The position numbers and the translations under genes were made by a program. From Symsagittifera roscoffensis (taxonomy: Eukaryota > Xenacoelomorpha > Acoela > Convolutidae): 64,000 bases of DNA. The notes under the pieces are model-generated. The model saw only the letters and a program-made list of their open reading frames with translations. It was not told the DNA's origin and ran no database searches. The DNA lies in NCBI RefSeq assembly GCF_963678635.1, contig NC_087064.1, positions 34,634,369-34,698,368 on the forward strand. Reading direction: 5' to 3'. How positions within the stretch are numbered: position 1 is the first letter of the stretch; each line of letters starts with the position of its first letter. This document shows, one piece after another, positions 9,061 through 20,238 of the stretch.

Positions 9061-11049
9061 TAAATAGGAGAAGTTTCTATAGCAGTAATAATCCCGAAGT
9101 AATGTTCAACATCTTCACATCTAACATTGCTGTCACCATTAAAGAATGTGCCCCACAGAAGACATTTTTCATTCGCAACGACAAACCAAAGGTAAACTAC
9201 GGAGATGATAAATTTATATCCCAACTGTTTAACTCGAAAAAAAAACGAACACAAAAAATGGAGTATAATAAGCGATACAAGAACCTCAAAAAAATCTTCC
9301 AACCTCATTCCATTACTCAGAAACACGTTCGGCGACTTCATAACCAATAATTTACAGATTGCGAACCCGCTAAATTGCAAGTTCTCAACTCTTGGATGCT
9401 TTTATGAAAAAATTTCAAAAATAAGGCATAGTCCACCGACTTCTACATGCAACATTCAAAAAAATAATAAATTTTCATTCCGATTCATCACATCAGCTGA
9501 ATGTAAAAAAAATACATAGTTTAAATTGTCGAAAGGCACCAGGTTCATCCAAAATCCCAGCTGGGGCATTGAAGGATGGCTGCAATGAAATATACACACA
9601 GCTGACATTTCTATACAATGAGTTTTTGAAAAACAAGACATATCCATGCAAGCTCAAAAAAGCAATTGTCAGACCAATATACAAAAAAAGGATCCAAAAC
9701 TACCGGAAAATTATAGGCCTATCTCCATAACTGAGTTTCTCTCAAAAGTTTTTATAAAATTGTTATATAAACAAATCAACGAATATCTGATATCCCAAAA
9801 ATTACTAAGTAATACCCAATTTGGGTTCAGAACATCATATTCATTAATCGACGCTATTCTTTATTGCACTGAAGCATTCAGAAAAGCAATAGACCTCAAC
9901 AAAACTGTAGCATGTTCCCTACTGGATCTCTAAAGCATTTGATTCTATTGGTCATACTTATCTTAAACAGAAACTAAAATGAATAAATTTTTCCGAAGAA
10001 GCATTTCCTTTATCACCAACCAAAGCCAGAAAATAATTGTTAACAACACCGAATCCGATTGGGTTGCATCTGATCAGGGTGTCCCACAGGGCACTGTCCT
10101 TGATCCTCTTATATTCAATCTCTACATTAACGATCTCAACAAACAAATTGACAAAACATGTAAAATAGTTCAATAATATGCGGATGATACATTACTATTC
10201 TGTGAAAATAAAGATCCGCAAATAACTCTTAAAGCACTCGAAGCCAATTGCAGTCTGTTGTCAATTTATTTTTTAGAACACTCACTTCAGTTGAATGCAA
10301 AAAAAACGGAACTCATCGTTTTCAGCAAAAACACTCAAGGAAAAAGGATGAAAAGTATACTATAACTCTAGATGATAAAATAATTTAGGAACAAACAAAT
10401 GTTAAAGACCTAGGAGCAGTTGTTAGGTCAGTTTCTAACATTCCAAGATGAAATCGAAAAGATTCTCAGGAAAATGGCATGCGGAATAAAAACACTTCAA
10501 TCACTCAAAAAGCCATTGCCAGTGAAAACAAGACTCTTGATAATGAATGCACTGGTAATTAGTCATTTGAATTATCCAGCAATTCTTTCAAGTGGAATTT
10601 CCGCTAACTTAGTGATATCTCTGGAAAAACTGTTAAACTGGGCAGTAAAAACTTGCTGCGATCGTGCAAAATACGACTCATCTTCAGACTTGAAGCTAAA
10701 ACACAATATATTGCCAGTAACAATGTTTCTGGACTATAAAATATTGTGTCACTTTTGGAAAATACAACATCAAGTATTGCCGGCCTATAATAACATTGAG
10801 TATGATAACCACCAAATAGATATTAATACAAGGAACAAAAAATCAGACTTCGGCGACATATACAATGGGCAATACATAGAAAATTCCTTCTTTAAAAAGT
10901 CCGTCATAATCTGCAACAAAGCAACAGATGATAAAGTCAACTTTAAAGACATACTAACATACAGAAAAGCAAAGATAAATTTCAAGAATTGTTATTTATT
11001 ATTATTTAAAGAAGACCCCTCTGTGGCAACTCATGGTAAAGTTTCATAG
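9061..11049 (+). pseudogene. L1 ORF2: RT and C-terminal domain, several breaks
   Basis: LPENYRPISITEFLSKVF (fingers), QFGFRTSYSLIDAILY, ACSLLDL (motif A, then a frameshift), DQGVPQGTVLDPLIFNLYIND (motif B), a TAA directly before YADDTLLFCEN (motif C, about 10177-10200), then from 10453 a long open C-terminal region (KKPLPVKTRLLIMNALVISH, NWAVKTCCDRAK, FLDYKILCHFWKIQHQ) ending at 11049. Motif content puts it in the CR1/Jockey group. At least three frame breaks. Confidence 0.8.
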
Positions 11050-11167
11050 AAAAGCTTCAAGTTTATATAATAACAATTAAATATAAACCACCTTGAAGCT
11101 CTCAGGTGAAAAGTAATCATCGATAATTGTAATAAATTTTGTTTTGTTTATTGCAACTAACTATGCG

Positions 11168-11395
11168 TAGGTGTCCTTCCTCATTACACAAAAACCCACG
11201 CCTTTGTCATACGGTACCGCAACGAATCCAGTACTCTTCAGATACATACGGGTCTTCTCAACGCCTTTGTCATGCCTTTGTTCATGCATACAGGGGTAGC
11301 TGCACTGAGGAGAAGATAAAAGTCCTTGACCAATATAGTGAAAAAAAAACTTGAGTTTGTGATAATCCAAAAAGGGACAAACTCCGTCTTAAAAA
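11168..11395 (-). mobile_element. Antisense Penelope RT fragment heading L2
   Basis: Near-identical to 7036-7262, but four bases (CACT) are missing at the ORF1 junction. Same breakpoints on both sides. Confidence 0.8.
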
Positions 11396-14300
11396 AATTC
11401 AACGGTTGATGAATTTAGCGCCAAATATGAAGAACTTATCGCTTTAATAACCGCAAATTTATTCCCGAGATTCGATTTTTATTTGCGAAATACCGCCAAA
11501 ACCGCCAATGATGATGCTAATGACAAAATTGATCATTATAGTCGTTTTCTGATTGAAATGTATGGTTCGATGACGGAATTTGAGGTGCTAAAGCTAAATT
11601 CAAACATCAAAAGCTTGGAGAGCTTTCAGAGTTTATATTTTGACACTGTACACCTGAACGATGAATTAGGTATACCAATTTTGCGCAGTTACCTCGGCTC
11701 ATACGTGTTCAAACACTCAAATAAACTCCCGAGGGTAAAACCAGCCCCTGATTATACTGGAAAAGCAAATTCCAACCAAAAATCGCTTTCCAATTATCAA
11801 CATAAAAATTTTTAAAGGTCTACCAATCGACCCTATAGTAACGATTGCATGCACCCATATGGCCGACAAACTGGTCATGGCCGACCAACTGGTCAAAATA
11901 AATTCAACAACAACTCATGGGGCTGTGATAGTAATTATAACCATAGTCTGAAGCGTAACCAGCAGTCATATAACTACTCGTAAGGTTTTCATTTTTAAGT
12001 AATGCTAGTTAAGACTATCTTCATGATAAACGACTGTTTTTTTGTAATTATTTGTAGGTTTTACTAAAATTTTTCTACAAAACGATATGCTGTTACTTTT
12101 GTCTTAACTAGCATATCTGTCATCAGCTTCTGCGAAAGCAGTCAATTTGTAGCTTATAAGGTACTGATTATTAAGAAAGGAAAGTATCTTTTTCCATGGG
12201 TTGCCACATGGAGAACAAATTTTATTGCACTATACTTAATAACATAAGCTATCACTCTTAGAATTATTATATAAAAAACACAAGCAAGACTTACAAAAAA
12301 AGAAGAAAGTTCCCTTCATAAAATTCTCCTAACATCAAGGGATATCCACCCAAATCCAGGACCCTTCATGAAATTCAGTCGAATAAAGGAAAAACTGGAA
12401 AACTACAACAACTTAAAAGAATTACACCTTAATTGTAGAAGTTTTGCTAGAATGCGTTCAGATCTTAAACAACTCATGAAAACTTTTAATGATAATACAG
12501 TTTTCGGATTTTCCGAGACATGGTTCAATGATACAAATAACGATAAACTATGGGCCATAAACAAGGACAAACATAAGTTGCTCCGATATGATAGAACTTA
12601 TGAATCAAGTAAAAAAAATTGAAGAGTGGAGGGGTCATGTTACTGGTTCCTAAAAAGTTAAACCCAAAAATAAGACATGACTTAAACAACATGCACAAAA
12701 AGTATGATATCTTCTGGATAAAATTTAAAGCCGGACTCAACAAAAATGATAGAACCACTCTATTAAACCTAGCCTACAATCCTAAGAGAAACATCAAAAC
12801 AGACTTCTTAGAAGATCTAGCCAAATCAATTGACCATGCATAGTCATTTAATTCAAACCTAATTTTACTAGGAGCTTACAATCTCAACTATCTCAACGAA
12901 GACGACAAACATTCTTCAGATACAATCCTAATACCATATAATCTGGACGTCACCAACAAATTAACACCTACTCACTCAAAAGTACTAATTGACTAATTTA
13001 TCATCGACCTAAGCATAAAAGATCTAACAAATAATTCAATAGTATTCACACCACCAATTAAGACCGACCATCAAGCAACAGCATTCATAACAGAACTTAA
13101 GCTGAACAACAACGTAAGACCAATCAAACGTAAAATATATGACAAAACCAATTATTCCGATTACAAATTCAAACAAAAACTCTCAGCTATAAATAGGAGA
13201 AGTTTCGATAGCAGTAATAATCCCGAAGTAATGTTCGACATTTTCACATCTGACATTGCTGTCACCATTAAAGAATGTGCCCCACAGAAGACATTTTTCA
13301 TTCGCAACGACAAACCAAAGCTAAACTACGGAGATGATAAATTTATATCCCAACTGTTTAACTCGAAAAAAAACGAACACAAAAAAAGGAGTATAATAAG
13401 CGATACAAGAAACTCAAAAAAATCTTCCAACCTCATTCCATTACTCAGAAACACGTTCGGCGACTTCATAACCAATAATTTACAGATTGCGAACCCGCTA
13501 AATTGCAAGTTCTCAACTCTTGGATGCTTTCATGAAAAAATTTCAAAAATAAGGCAAAGTCCACCGACTTCTACATGCAACATTAAAAAAATAATAAATT
13601 TTCATTCCGATTCATCACATCAGCTGAATGTAAAAAAAACACATAGTTTAAAATTGTCGAAAGGCACCAGGTCCATCCAAAATCCCAGCTTGGGCATTGA
13701 AGGATGGCTGCAATGAAATGTACACACATCTGACATTTCTATACAATGAATTTTTGAAAAACAAGACATATCCCTGCAAGCTCAAAAAGCAATTGTCAGA
13801 CCAATATACAAAAAAAGGATCCAAAACTACCAGAAAATTATAGGCCTATCTCCATAACTGGGTTTCTCTCAAAAGTTTTTAAAAAATTGTTATATAAACA
13901 AATCAACGAATATCTGATATCCCAAAAATTACTAAGTGGTACCCAATTTGGGTTCAGAACAGCATATTCAACAATCAACGCTATTCTTTATTGCACTGAA
14001 GCATTCATAAAAGCAATAGACAACAACAAATCTGTAGCATTTTCCCTACTGGATCTCTCTAAAGCATTTGTTTCTATTGATCATACTTATCTTAAACAGA
14101 AACTAAAATGGTTAAATTTTTCCGAAGAAGCTATAAAAATGATCATTTCCTTTATCACCAACCAAAGCCAGAAAATAATTGTTAACAGCACCGAATCCGA
14201 TTGGGTTGCATCTGAGCAGGGTGTCCCACAGGGCACTGTCCTTGGTCCTCTAATATTCAATCTCTACATTAACGATCTCAACAAACAAATTGACAAAACA

Positions 14301-15307
14301 TGTAAAATAGTTCAATATGCGGATGATATATTACTATTCTGTGAAAATAACGATCCACAAGTAGCTCATAAAGCACTCAAAGCCAATTGAACTCTGTTGT
14401 CAATTTATTTTTTAGAACACTCAATTCAGTTGAATGCAAAAAAAGGAACTCATCGTTTTCAGCAAAAAACATTCAAGGAAAAAGGATGAAAAGTATAGTG
14501 TAACTCTAGATGATAAAATAATTGAGGAACAAACCAATGTTAGAGACCTAGGAGCAGTGTTTAGATCAGTTTCCAGCATTCCAAGATGAAATCGAAATGA
14601 TTCTCAGGAAAATGGCATGCGGAATAAAAACATTTCAATCACTCAAAAAGCCATTGCCAGTGAAGACAAGACTCTTGATAATGAATGCACTGGTAATTAG
14701 TCATTTGCTCTATCCAGCAATTCTTTTAAGTAGAATTTCCGCTAACTTAATGATATCTCTGGATAAACTGTTAAACTGGGCAGTAAAAACTTGCTGCGAT
14801 CGTGCAAAATACGGCTCATCTTCAGACTTGAAGCTAAAACACAATATATTGCCCTTAACAATGTTTCTGGACTATAAAATATTGTGTCACTTTTGGAAAA
14901 CACAACATCAAGTATTGCCAGCCTATAATAACATTGTGTATGATAACCACCAAATAGATATTAATACAAGGAACAAAAAATCAGACTTTGGCGACAGATA
15001 CAATGGGCAATACATAGAAAATTCCTTCTTTGAAAATTCCGTCATAATCTGAAACAAACTAACAGATGATAAAGTCAACTTTAAAGACATACTAACATAC
15101 AGAAAAGCAAAGATAAAATTCAAGAATTATTATTAATTATTATTTAAAGAAGACCCCTCTGTGGCAACTCATGGTAAAGTTTCATGAAAAACCTTTAAGT
15201 TTATATAATGACAATTTAATATAAACCACCTTGAAGCTCTCAGGTAAAAAGTATTCATCGATAATTGTAATAAATTTTGTTTTGTTTATTGCAACTAACT
15301 ATGCGTA
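11396..15307 (+). mobile_element. L2: tandem copy of L1
   Basis: Collinear with L1 at an offset of about 4129-4137 bp. ORF1 (stop TAA at 11813-11815 shared), 2A-like DIHPNPGP at about 12341-12364, endonuclease (12368-13190) with the same A8 frameshift and GAYN. RT in 13800-14390 is better than in L1: intact SLLDLSKAFVSIDHTYLKQ, EQGVPQGTVLGPLIFNLYI and YADDILLFCENND in one open frame of 167 codons; a TGA follows KALKAN. C-terminal region open at 14597-15052. Ends CTATGCGTAT. Confidence 0.85.
13887..14390 (+). pseudogene. L2 RT core, longest unbroken palm in L1/L2
   Basis: Fingers to motif C in one frame, including both palm Asp motifs (LLDLSKAF and YADD) and the QGVPQG loop. Upstream RPISITGFLSKVF is one frame off and the thumb lies in another frame beyond the TGA, so no functional protein, but the catalytic residues are preserved. 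Confidence 0.8.
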
Positions 15308-16430
15308 TCTAATGATGTTATAGTATTTTTATGAATTGATAGAAAACAACTAAACAACTAATTTTTTAAACAACTATTAGCCTAAACTGGTATCATCTAA
15401 ACGCAGAAAAAATATCCAATGATGTATACGCATCAATAACCGAGATAGCCTGGTACTGTGAAAGCTGCTGCTGTGCTAAGAACAAGGAGAAAGATACTCC
15501 CCAGGTAAAATTGTTCCTCAGGTATGTGGATGACATTGTTAGAACAGTCAAAGGTGAGCCGAGCTGTCTTGTCGATGCCGCCAATTATCTTCATCCAAAT
15601 CTGCAGTTCACTCTAGAGGAAACTAACTCGGAAGAGAATATGTCGTTCCTGGATTTGAACATAAATGTATCGCAGGGTAGGGGTGTAACTTGCAATTGGT
15701 ATCAAAAACCAACAGAAACTGGGACTATACTGAACTACAGAAGCTGCGCCCCAACTCAGTATAAGCGGAGTGTTATCCAAGGCACTGTACTCAGATTTTT
15801 TAGGAATACATCAAGCTGGGAGCAGTTTTATAAGGCTATGGAAACTAATAGGGCGCAATTGCTGACCATTGAGTACCCTGAAAATTGGTACGCAAAGGTG
15901 TCCTGTGCAAAATCATCGAGGGTAAGGGCAAGTCCTTGAATAGTGAGAGGATTTGGCCAACTAAATCATCAAAAGATGTGAAGCCCCAAATGCTGATGGT
16001 GCAATGTAGGGGTAACCAAAGCCAAAATTTTGCTAACAGGTTACAAAATTTATCTAACGTTCAAGTGGTTTTCACCACAAGAAAACTAGAATCATGTTCA
16101 CCATCACTGAAGTCAGCATTTTCCAATGACCTCAAGTCAAGAGTGGTTTATAAACTGTTATGTAGTAGATGCACTTCCACCTATGTCGGACAAACTGTTC
16201 AACATTTGACCACTAGAATTGAGGAACATAAGAAAGCAGACTCACCGGTAGGCCCTCACGTTCAGCAATGACAACTTGAGGGAAATAGCGCAGATCTGAG
16301 TTGGGAAATTATAGATAGATCAATCAATCAAACGAAATTGTTAACACTTGAGGCAATACATGTCAGGAAAGAGAAACCGGGCTTGAACACGCGCGATGAG
16401 TTTGGGACCAGGGAGTTAACACTGAAAATT
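15308..16430 (+). mobile_element. P2: 3' half of a Penelope-like element
   Basis: After ~90 bp of non-coding spacer the frame enters at the end of the PHD finger (ITEIAWYCESCC, 15433-15468), then VKLFLRYVDDIVRTVKG with intact YVDD, NLQFTLEETNSEENMSFLDL, NWYQKPTETGTILNYRSCA, a frameshift near 15890, and the GIY-YIG domain: VVYKLLCSRCTSTYVGQT, LTTRIEEHKKADSPVGPH. A TGA at 16269-16271 replaces the Cys codon (TGC) seen at the same place in P5. The remainder LLTLEAIHVRKEKPGLNTRDEF and ELTLKI is in frame. Fingers and motifs A and B are missing. A short TIR element (R1) is inserted right after ELTLKI. Confidence 0.85.
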
Positions 16431-17355
16431 TGTAACATTTGCCCGGAAGATACATATCGACGGAGAACAAAACTAAGTCCTAAGACGACTGGCTAACGTC
16501 TAAACAGAGCTTTGCATGCTTTTCACCGTCTCTACCAAGCCAGTACTTTCGGTGGTCTTTCTAACATCGGTTCGACAAAAAACGTTACTGCTTTCGGCTT
16601 CGGTCAAAACTTTCAAATTAACTTAATTACATGCAGAAATAGTGAGCTCATGGCTGGGTCTCAGTATCCCCAGACCACGTGGTCACTCCTAAAAACAGGG
16701 CTACTACTACTTATTGAATTATTATTGTTTTTGTTCAGTAGATAAAAATCATCATCTCCATCGAAGATGGATCAACCCTTTCCCCCAACTCCTAGCTTCT
16801 CATCTTAGTAGAATGAATTCGGATGTTAATTAAATTCAAATCAGGACATAATAGGGAAGCTAAAGGTTCATATAAAACGATAAAAGATTCAGTCCCGAAA
16901 CCCCTCCTGATTCTCGAATCCACTGAATCAAACACGTTAAGCTTGATTTCTCTATAACCCGGAGGGCTGGTTTCCACCCCTCACTGTTGTTAGCAACTGC
17001 CTTGCAACTATTGTAGCGACACAATAGTTGCAACTTGGAGCAGTCTCTGTTACTTCTGTTTCTCTCTGTGGTTTTTCTATCACAATCTTCGTTGTTTTCG
17101 TCAGCGCAACTATCGTTGTTGTGTTGCTTTTCAGTTTTTCTGCCAAAATGGCCGTTTTTGACGTTTCTGAGAATCGTTACGCCATCATTTCGAAAATTTA
17201 AAATTTAGGAATTTCCGAAGCCTTCAGCCTTCACAATTTCTCCAATCGTTCGAATAACGTTCTTATTCCTTCTAAATCGCCAATTCGGAAGGTTCGCTGT
17301 TAAAAACTCCGAAACTGCAGAGATTGCATTTTGTCCATTCTGGTCGAATGTCACA
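16431..17355 (-). mobile_element. R1: 925-bp TIR element inserted in the PLE end
   Basis: Begins TGTAACATTTG and ends CGAATGTCACA, whose reverse complement is TGTGACATTCG, giving terminal inverted repeats. Flanks read GAAA-ATT-[element]-ATT-TAGTCCC, and uninterrupted sites GAAAATTTACTCCC exist near 45640 and 54130, so a 3-bp ATT duplication fits. No ORF above ~64 codons: a non-autonomous element. Internal landmark: TCCATCGAAGATGGA palindrome at 16757-16771. The class of DNA transposon is not settled; 3-bp duplications are seen in PIF/Harbinger, among others. Confidence 0.8.
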
Positions 17356-17909
17356 ATTTAGTCCCAAAATATTTTTTGTTTTTTATTTAAAACGTACATG
17401 ACTAAATCGATATTATGACTCAAAAACTTCCAGACAATTTAATTGAAAAACGTTTAATTAGTTTTAGAGGTTAAAAGTATTTTAATTCTAATATTAATTT
17501 AGAGGTCAACAGTGATTGGCTAAATTTTTAACCTGATGGTTTAAAACCAAAATGTATGTGAATGATTTTAAATAAGATTAGTAAATTGATATTTAACCGT
17601 CATTTAGATTAGTTTATTGTAAAAATTCTGACGATGCACATAGTTGCGAAAACTTTTGAAGTTTTATTTTTTAGCAAAAATCTCTTCAATTAGGCTAAAT
17701 GTTGTGATAAAATTATTAAATAGATTTCTATTTGCTCAAACTTATCGCTAGTGTGTTTTCAAATAATATGCATGCTGGGCTTCTCTCGTCTGATTATCTT
17801 ACCAAATCTCGCCTACCCAGCCGTAGGCGAGTGAAGCTTCCCTGTCATATTCGACGTGTGAAATTCGACCAGAATCTACCAAAATGCATGTTCGGGTTCG
17901 AAATTTTTT
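17356..17909 (+). repeat. T: conserved trailer after the Penelope 3' end, copy 1
   Basis: AT-rich, non-coding sequence that follows PLE ELTLKI wherever the two are preserved. Landmarks: GTGATTGGCT-like stretch, CTGACGATGCAC...GTTGCGAAAA (17628-17652), and a 9-bp perfect hairpin CTCGCCTAC/GTAGGCGAG with a 6-nt loop at 17808-17831. Probably the PLE 3' UTR or terminal repeat. Confidence 0.6.
17808..17831 (+). other. 9-bp GC-rich hairpin in the PLE trailer
   Basis: Perfect arms CTCGCCTAC and GTAGGCGAG, loop CCAGCC. Other T copies read CTCGCCGAC, so one pair is lost there while the GC stem remains. It stands out in an AT-rich setting. Confidence 0.6.
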
Positions 17910-18682
17910 TGTAACATCTGACTGGGAAGATTAACGGTTTTACCGAATTGGTGGTGCTAGTCGTTCATTTTGACAAATTGGGAATGGTCAATTTGGAGTT
18001 GTATGTAAAAGTTTAAAATTTCGATTAGAAGAAACGACATGCTGCGACATTGAAGTTTCGCAGTATTTGAAAACGTGCAAACACACACAACACGACGGGA
18101 AAAAATACGAGCGATATTTATAGTGACGCCGCTACAATTGTTACAACACGGTTCCCCAGAACCAGGAAGGGTGTTGGGACGACGTGTCCAGCCTTCCCGC
18201 AAGAAAAAAGAGTGTTCTTTTTCCGGATTTCAGATTCCGGAGGGGCCTCGGGAGAAAACTGTATTCTGTGTTTTTATAACTTTTACCTTGTGTTCATATC
18301 CTGAATTGAATTAATAACATCTAAACTAGTTTTCAGATTATGAGGAGCTACACGTTGGGGGAAACGGTTGATCCATCTTCGATGGAGATGATGATTTTTA
18401 TCTACTGAACAAAAACAATAGTAATATAGTAAATATGTAGTAGCCCTGTTTTTAGGAGTGACCTCGTGCTGTGGCGATACTGAGCTCACTAATTTTGCAT
18501 GTAATAAAGTTAATTAGAGCAATCTGATCGAAACTGGAAACAGTAAAAATTCGTCGACCCGATATTAGCAGGACCACACAAAGAACTGGCTTTGACAGAG
18601 ACGGTGGAAAGCATGTAGATCTGTGTTTAGACGCTGGCCAGTCGGTTTAGAACCTAGGTTTCTTTTCCGTCAATATGTCACA
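17910..18682 (+). mobile_element. R2: R element, plus orientation (773 bp)
   Basis: Starts TGTAACATCTG, ends ATATGTCACA. Its body is the reverse complement, diverged, of R1, R3 and R9: for example ATCCATCTTCGATGGA near 18370 and CTGAATTGAATTAATAAC near 18300. No duplicated target is visible. The same junction with X follows in every array unit that has it. Confidence 0.75.
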
Positions 18683-19235
18683 ACGCAAGAAGGAGTGAGC
18701 AAGTAGAACAAGCCTTCAACAACACCACAGGTGATACCTTCCCACCTATCACGTTTTCGTTTTTTTTAACTCTCACTTTTAAAAGTTTTTGACTCATTGC
18801 CCGACCATCACCCCATCTTTTTACTAAAGAGCTTCTCCGTCTCCGTTGCTTCCGCTGTCTGGGATTCAGGTATATGTCCCAAGTTTTGGACAAAGCGCAT
18901 TCCTGACTTTTCACAGAAGCTGATAATAGGAATATCAAGGGCAAATTATATCAAAACAGCTCTAGTAAAATCTACAATTCACTCTTACCGCGGCGCCACA
19001 CTCCCAGATTTGTACGAACATTTTACAATACAAACCAAAGCGCTTTATTACAGTAACGAGAAGTTAAGCTAAAGTGGAAAAACTTAATCAATCTGTTTAC
19101 AATGGTTTCAACCCAAAACCCTGATAATCCCCAAAACAAACAACAGCTTCAAAAACAATTTTGTTTATCGCAAACCCTTCATTCATAACGATGTGCCGCT
19201 TAACTTAATCAATAAAAATATTCATCCATATAAAT

Positions 19236-19366
19236 GGATGCTGTCTCGGTAGAACATTTGAGGGGTTACATTTAAGTCAAGATTGGGCTAAACAATGGGT
19301 GTGAGACTGTTTCGCGCAATCTTAACTTAAATGTAACCCCTCAAATGTTCTACCGAGACAGCATCC
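19236..19366 (+). repeat. Long hairpin in X-A leader (50-bp arms)
   Basis: Arms 19236-19285 and 19317-19366 pair over 50 bp with one mismatch; arm starts GGATGCTGTCTCGG. Loop 31 nt. In the X-D and X-F copies the pairing extends to 61 bp with a 9-nt loop. The right arm overlaps the first 122-bp tandem unit. Confidence 0.9.
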
Positions 19367-19590
19367 ACTCCTCGTTCTTTGGTAATGATTTCTCTACAAT
19401 TGTTTTTTGTTTTACATAATCTCTAATTTCTCTTGTTAATCTGGCCATACCGTTCCTTCTCATTTAAAGTTCTACAGAGACGGCATCCACTTTCCGTTCT
19501 TTGGTAAAAAAAGTCTTTAGAAAAATTCTTGCTTATATTATTTCTAAACTTTTTTGTTGAATTGGCGATACCGTTCCTCTTCATATATGT
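19348..19590 (+). repeat. Two diverged ~122-bp tandem repeats in X-A
   Basis: Units begin TTCTACCGAGACAGCATCC (19348) and TTCTACAGAGACGGCATCC (19470), share CGTTCTTTGGTAA near the start and GCGATACCGTTCCTCTTCAT-like ends. Conserved in X-C, X-D and X-F. Confidence 0.75.
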
Positions 19591-19614
19591 CCTGATATAA
19601 TGTCTTACAAGTAA

Positions 19615-19831
19615 CAACCACCTACGCGAATGTGGAATTTGGTACAAAACATGCGCAGCCTGCATGCATGTAAAATGCAGCGGCCTTAACCGAGTCAGCG
19701 ACAACAATGACAATTTAAGCTGCATCCGCTGTACCTCCCTGATTACAGACAACACCACAACTGACATCCAAGTCCCTTCAACTCAAACTCAACAAGCCCC
19801 TCGACCAACGATCAAAGTCCTGCAATTTTAA
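19615..19831 (+). pseudogene. X-A Cys/His (PHD-like) domain
   Basis: Frame NHLRECGIWYKTCAACMHVK, then CSGLNRVSDNNDNLSCIRCT, a Thr/Gln-rich stretch, ending VLQF-stop. Spacing C-x2-C-x-H-x2-C...C-x2-C after WYK resembles degenerate PHD/zinc-binding domains of retroelement gag-like regions. It precedes the N-terminal helical part of X. The stop at its end is shared by X-C, X-D and X-F, so it may be a separate small ORF. Confidence 0.5.
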
Positions 19832-20238
19832 ATAGCAACGAAACTGTAACAGCCCTCTCCGACCCCTGGTCAAATTGCACTCCTGAATTACGAAATACAA
19901 TAAGAACAATCTACAGCCAAGTAGTGCACTAGAAAGCAGTCTTTATGATCCTCGCAAAAAAGTAAATGGCAATAACTTTATGGAAACTCCAAAAGAACCC
20001 TCAACTTGTTAAATAAAACACAAGAACACATATACACAAAACCCTCACCTCAAGTATGCAAAACTTTATTGGAGAGTGATGGATCGAACTCCAAAACTAT
20101 AGCAAGAAGTCTTAAGCAATGACATAAAGGCAAATTGGAAGAGCTTTTTAACGAGGAAACAGCGCTGCAAATGCGCAGGGTAAAAATAGAAAAAGAAAGT
20201 AGAAACTGAAGCACAGCAATTTAATAGTTTAATAAATT
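19832..20238 (+). pseudogene. X-A N-terminal domain, truncated
   Basis: Pieces in changing frames: TPKRTLNLLNKTQ..., SDGSNSKTIARSL, KGKLEELFNEETALQMRRVK. Truncated by the R3 junction before the GVFALEQTVEGQTV segment that other copies retain. Resembles the stretch before the RT in the X-like family (long helical, K/E rich). Confidence 0.5.

Larger units (their letters stand above)
7263..11167 (+). mobile_element. L1: near-full-length family L LINE (CR1/Jockey group)
   Basis: Order: ORF1, ~290-bp spacer, ORF2 with 2A-like motif, APE-type endonuclease and RT, then a short 3' UTR ending CTATGCGTA. Together with the antisense PLE head it forms a 4.13-kb unit repeated directly as L2. Both copies share the same stops and frameshifts, so they arose by tandem DNA duplication of an already defective element. 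No poly(A) tail is seen; AATAAA-like signals occur near the 3' end. Confidence 0.85.

Noticed and set aside
14923-15123. Repeated 66-residue hydrophobic minus-strand ORF (also near 10785, 24891, 38729, 52566), membrane-protein-like
   Set aside because: It is antisense to the L RT C-terminal domain and recurs only because L recurs; AT-rich antisense frames read as hydrophobic.
19423-19767. 114-codon minus-strand ORF over the X Cys/His domain
   Set aside because: The plus strand encodes the Cys/His motif in several copies; the minus frame is broken in X-D and X-F and overlaps non-coding tandem repeats.
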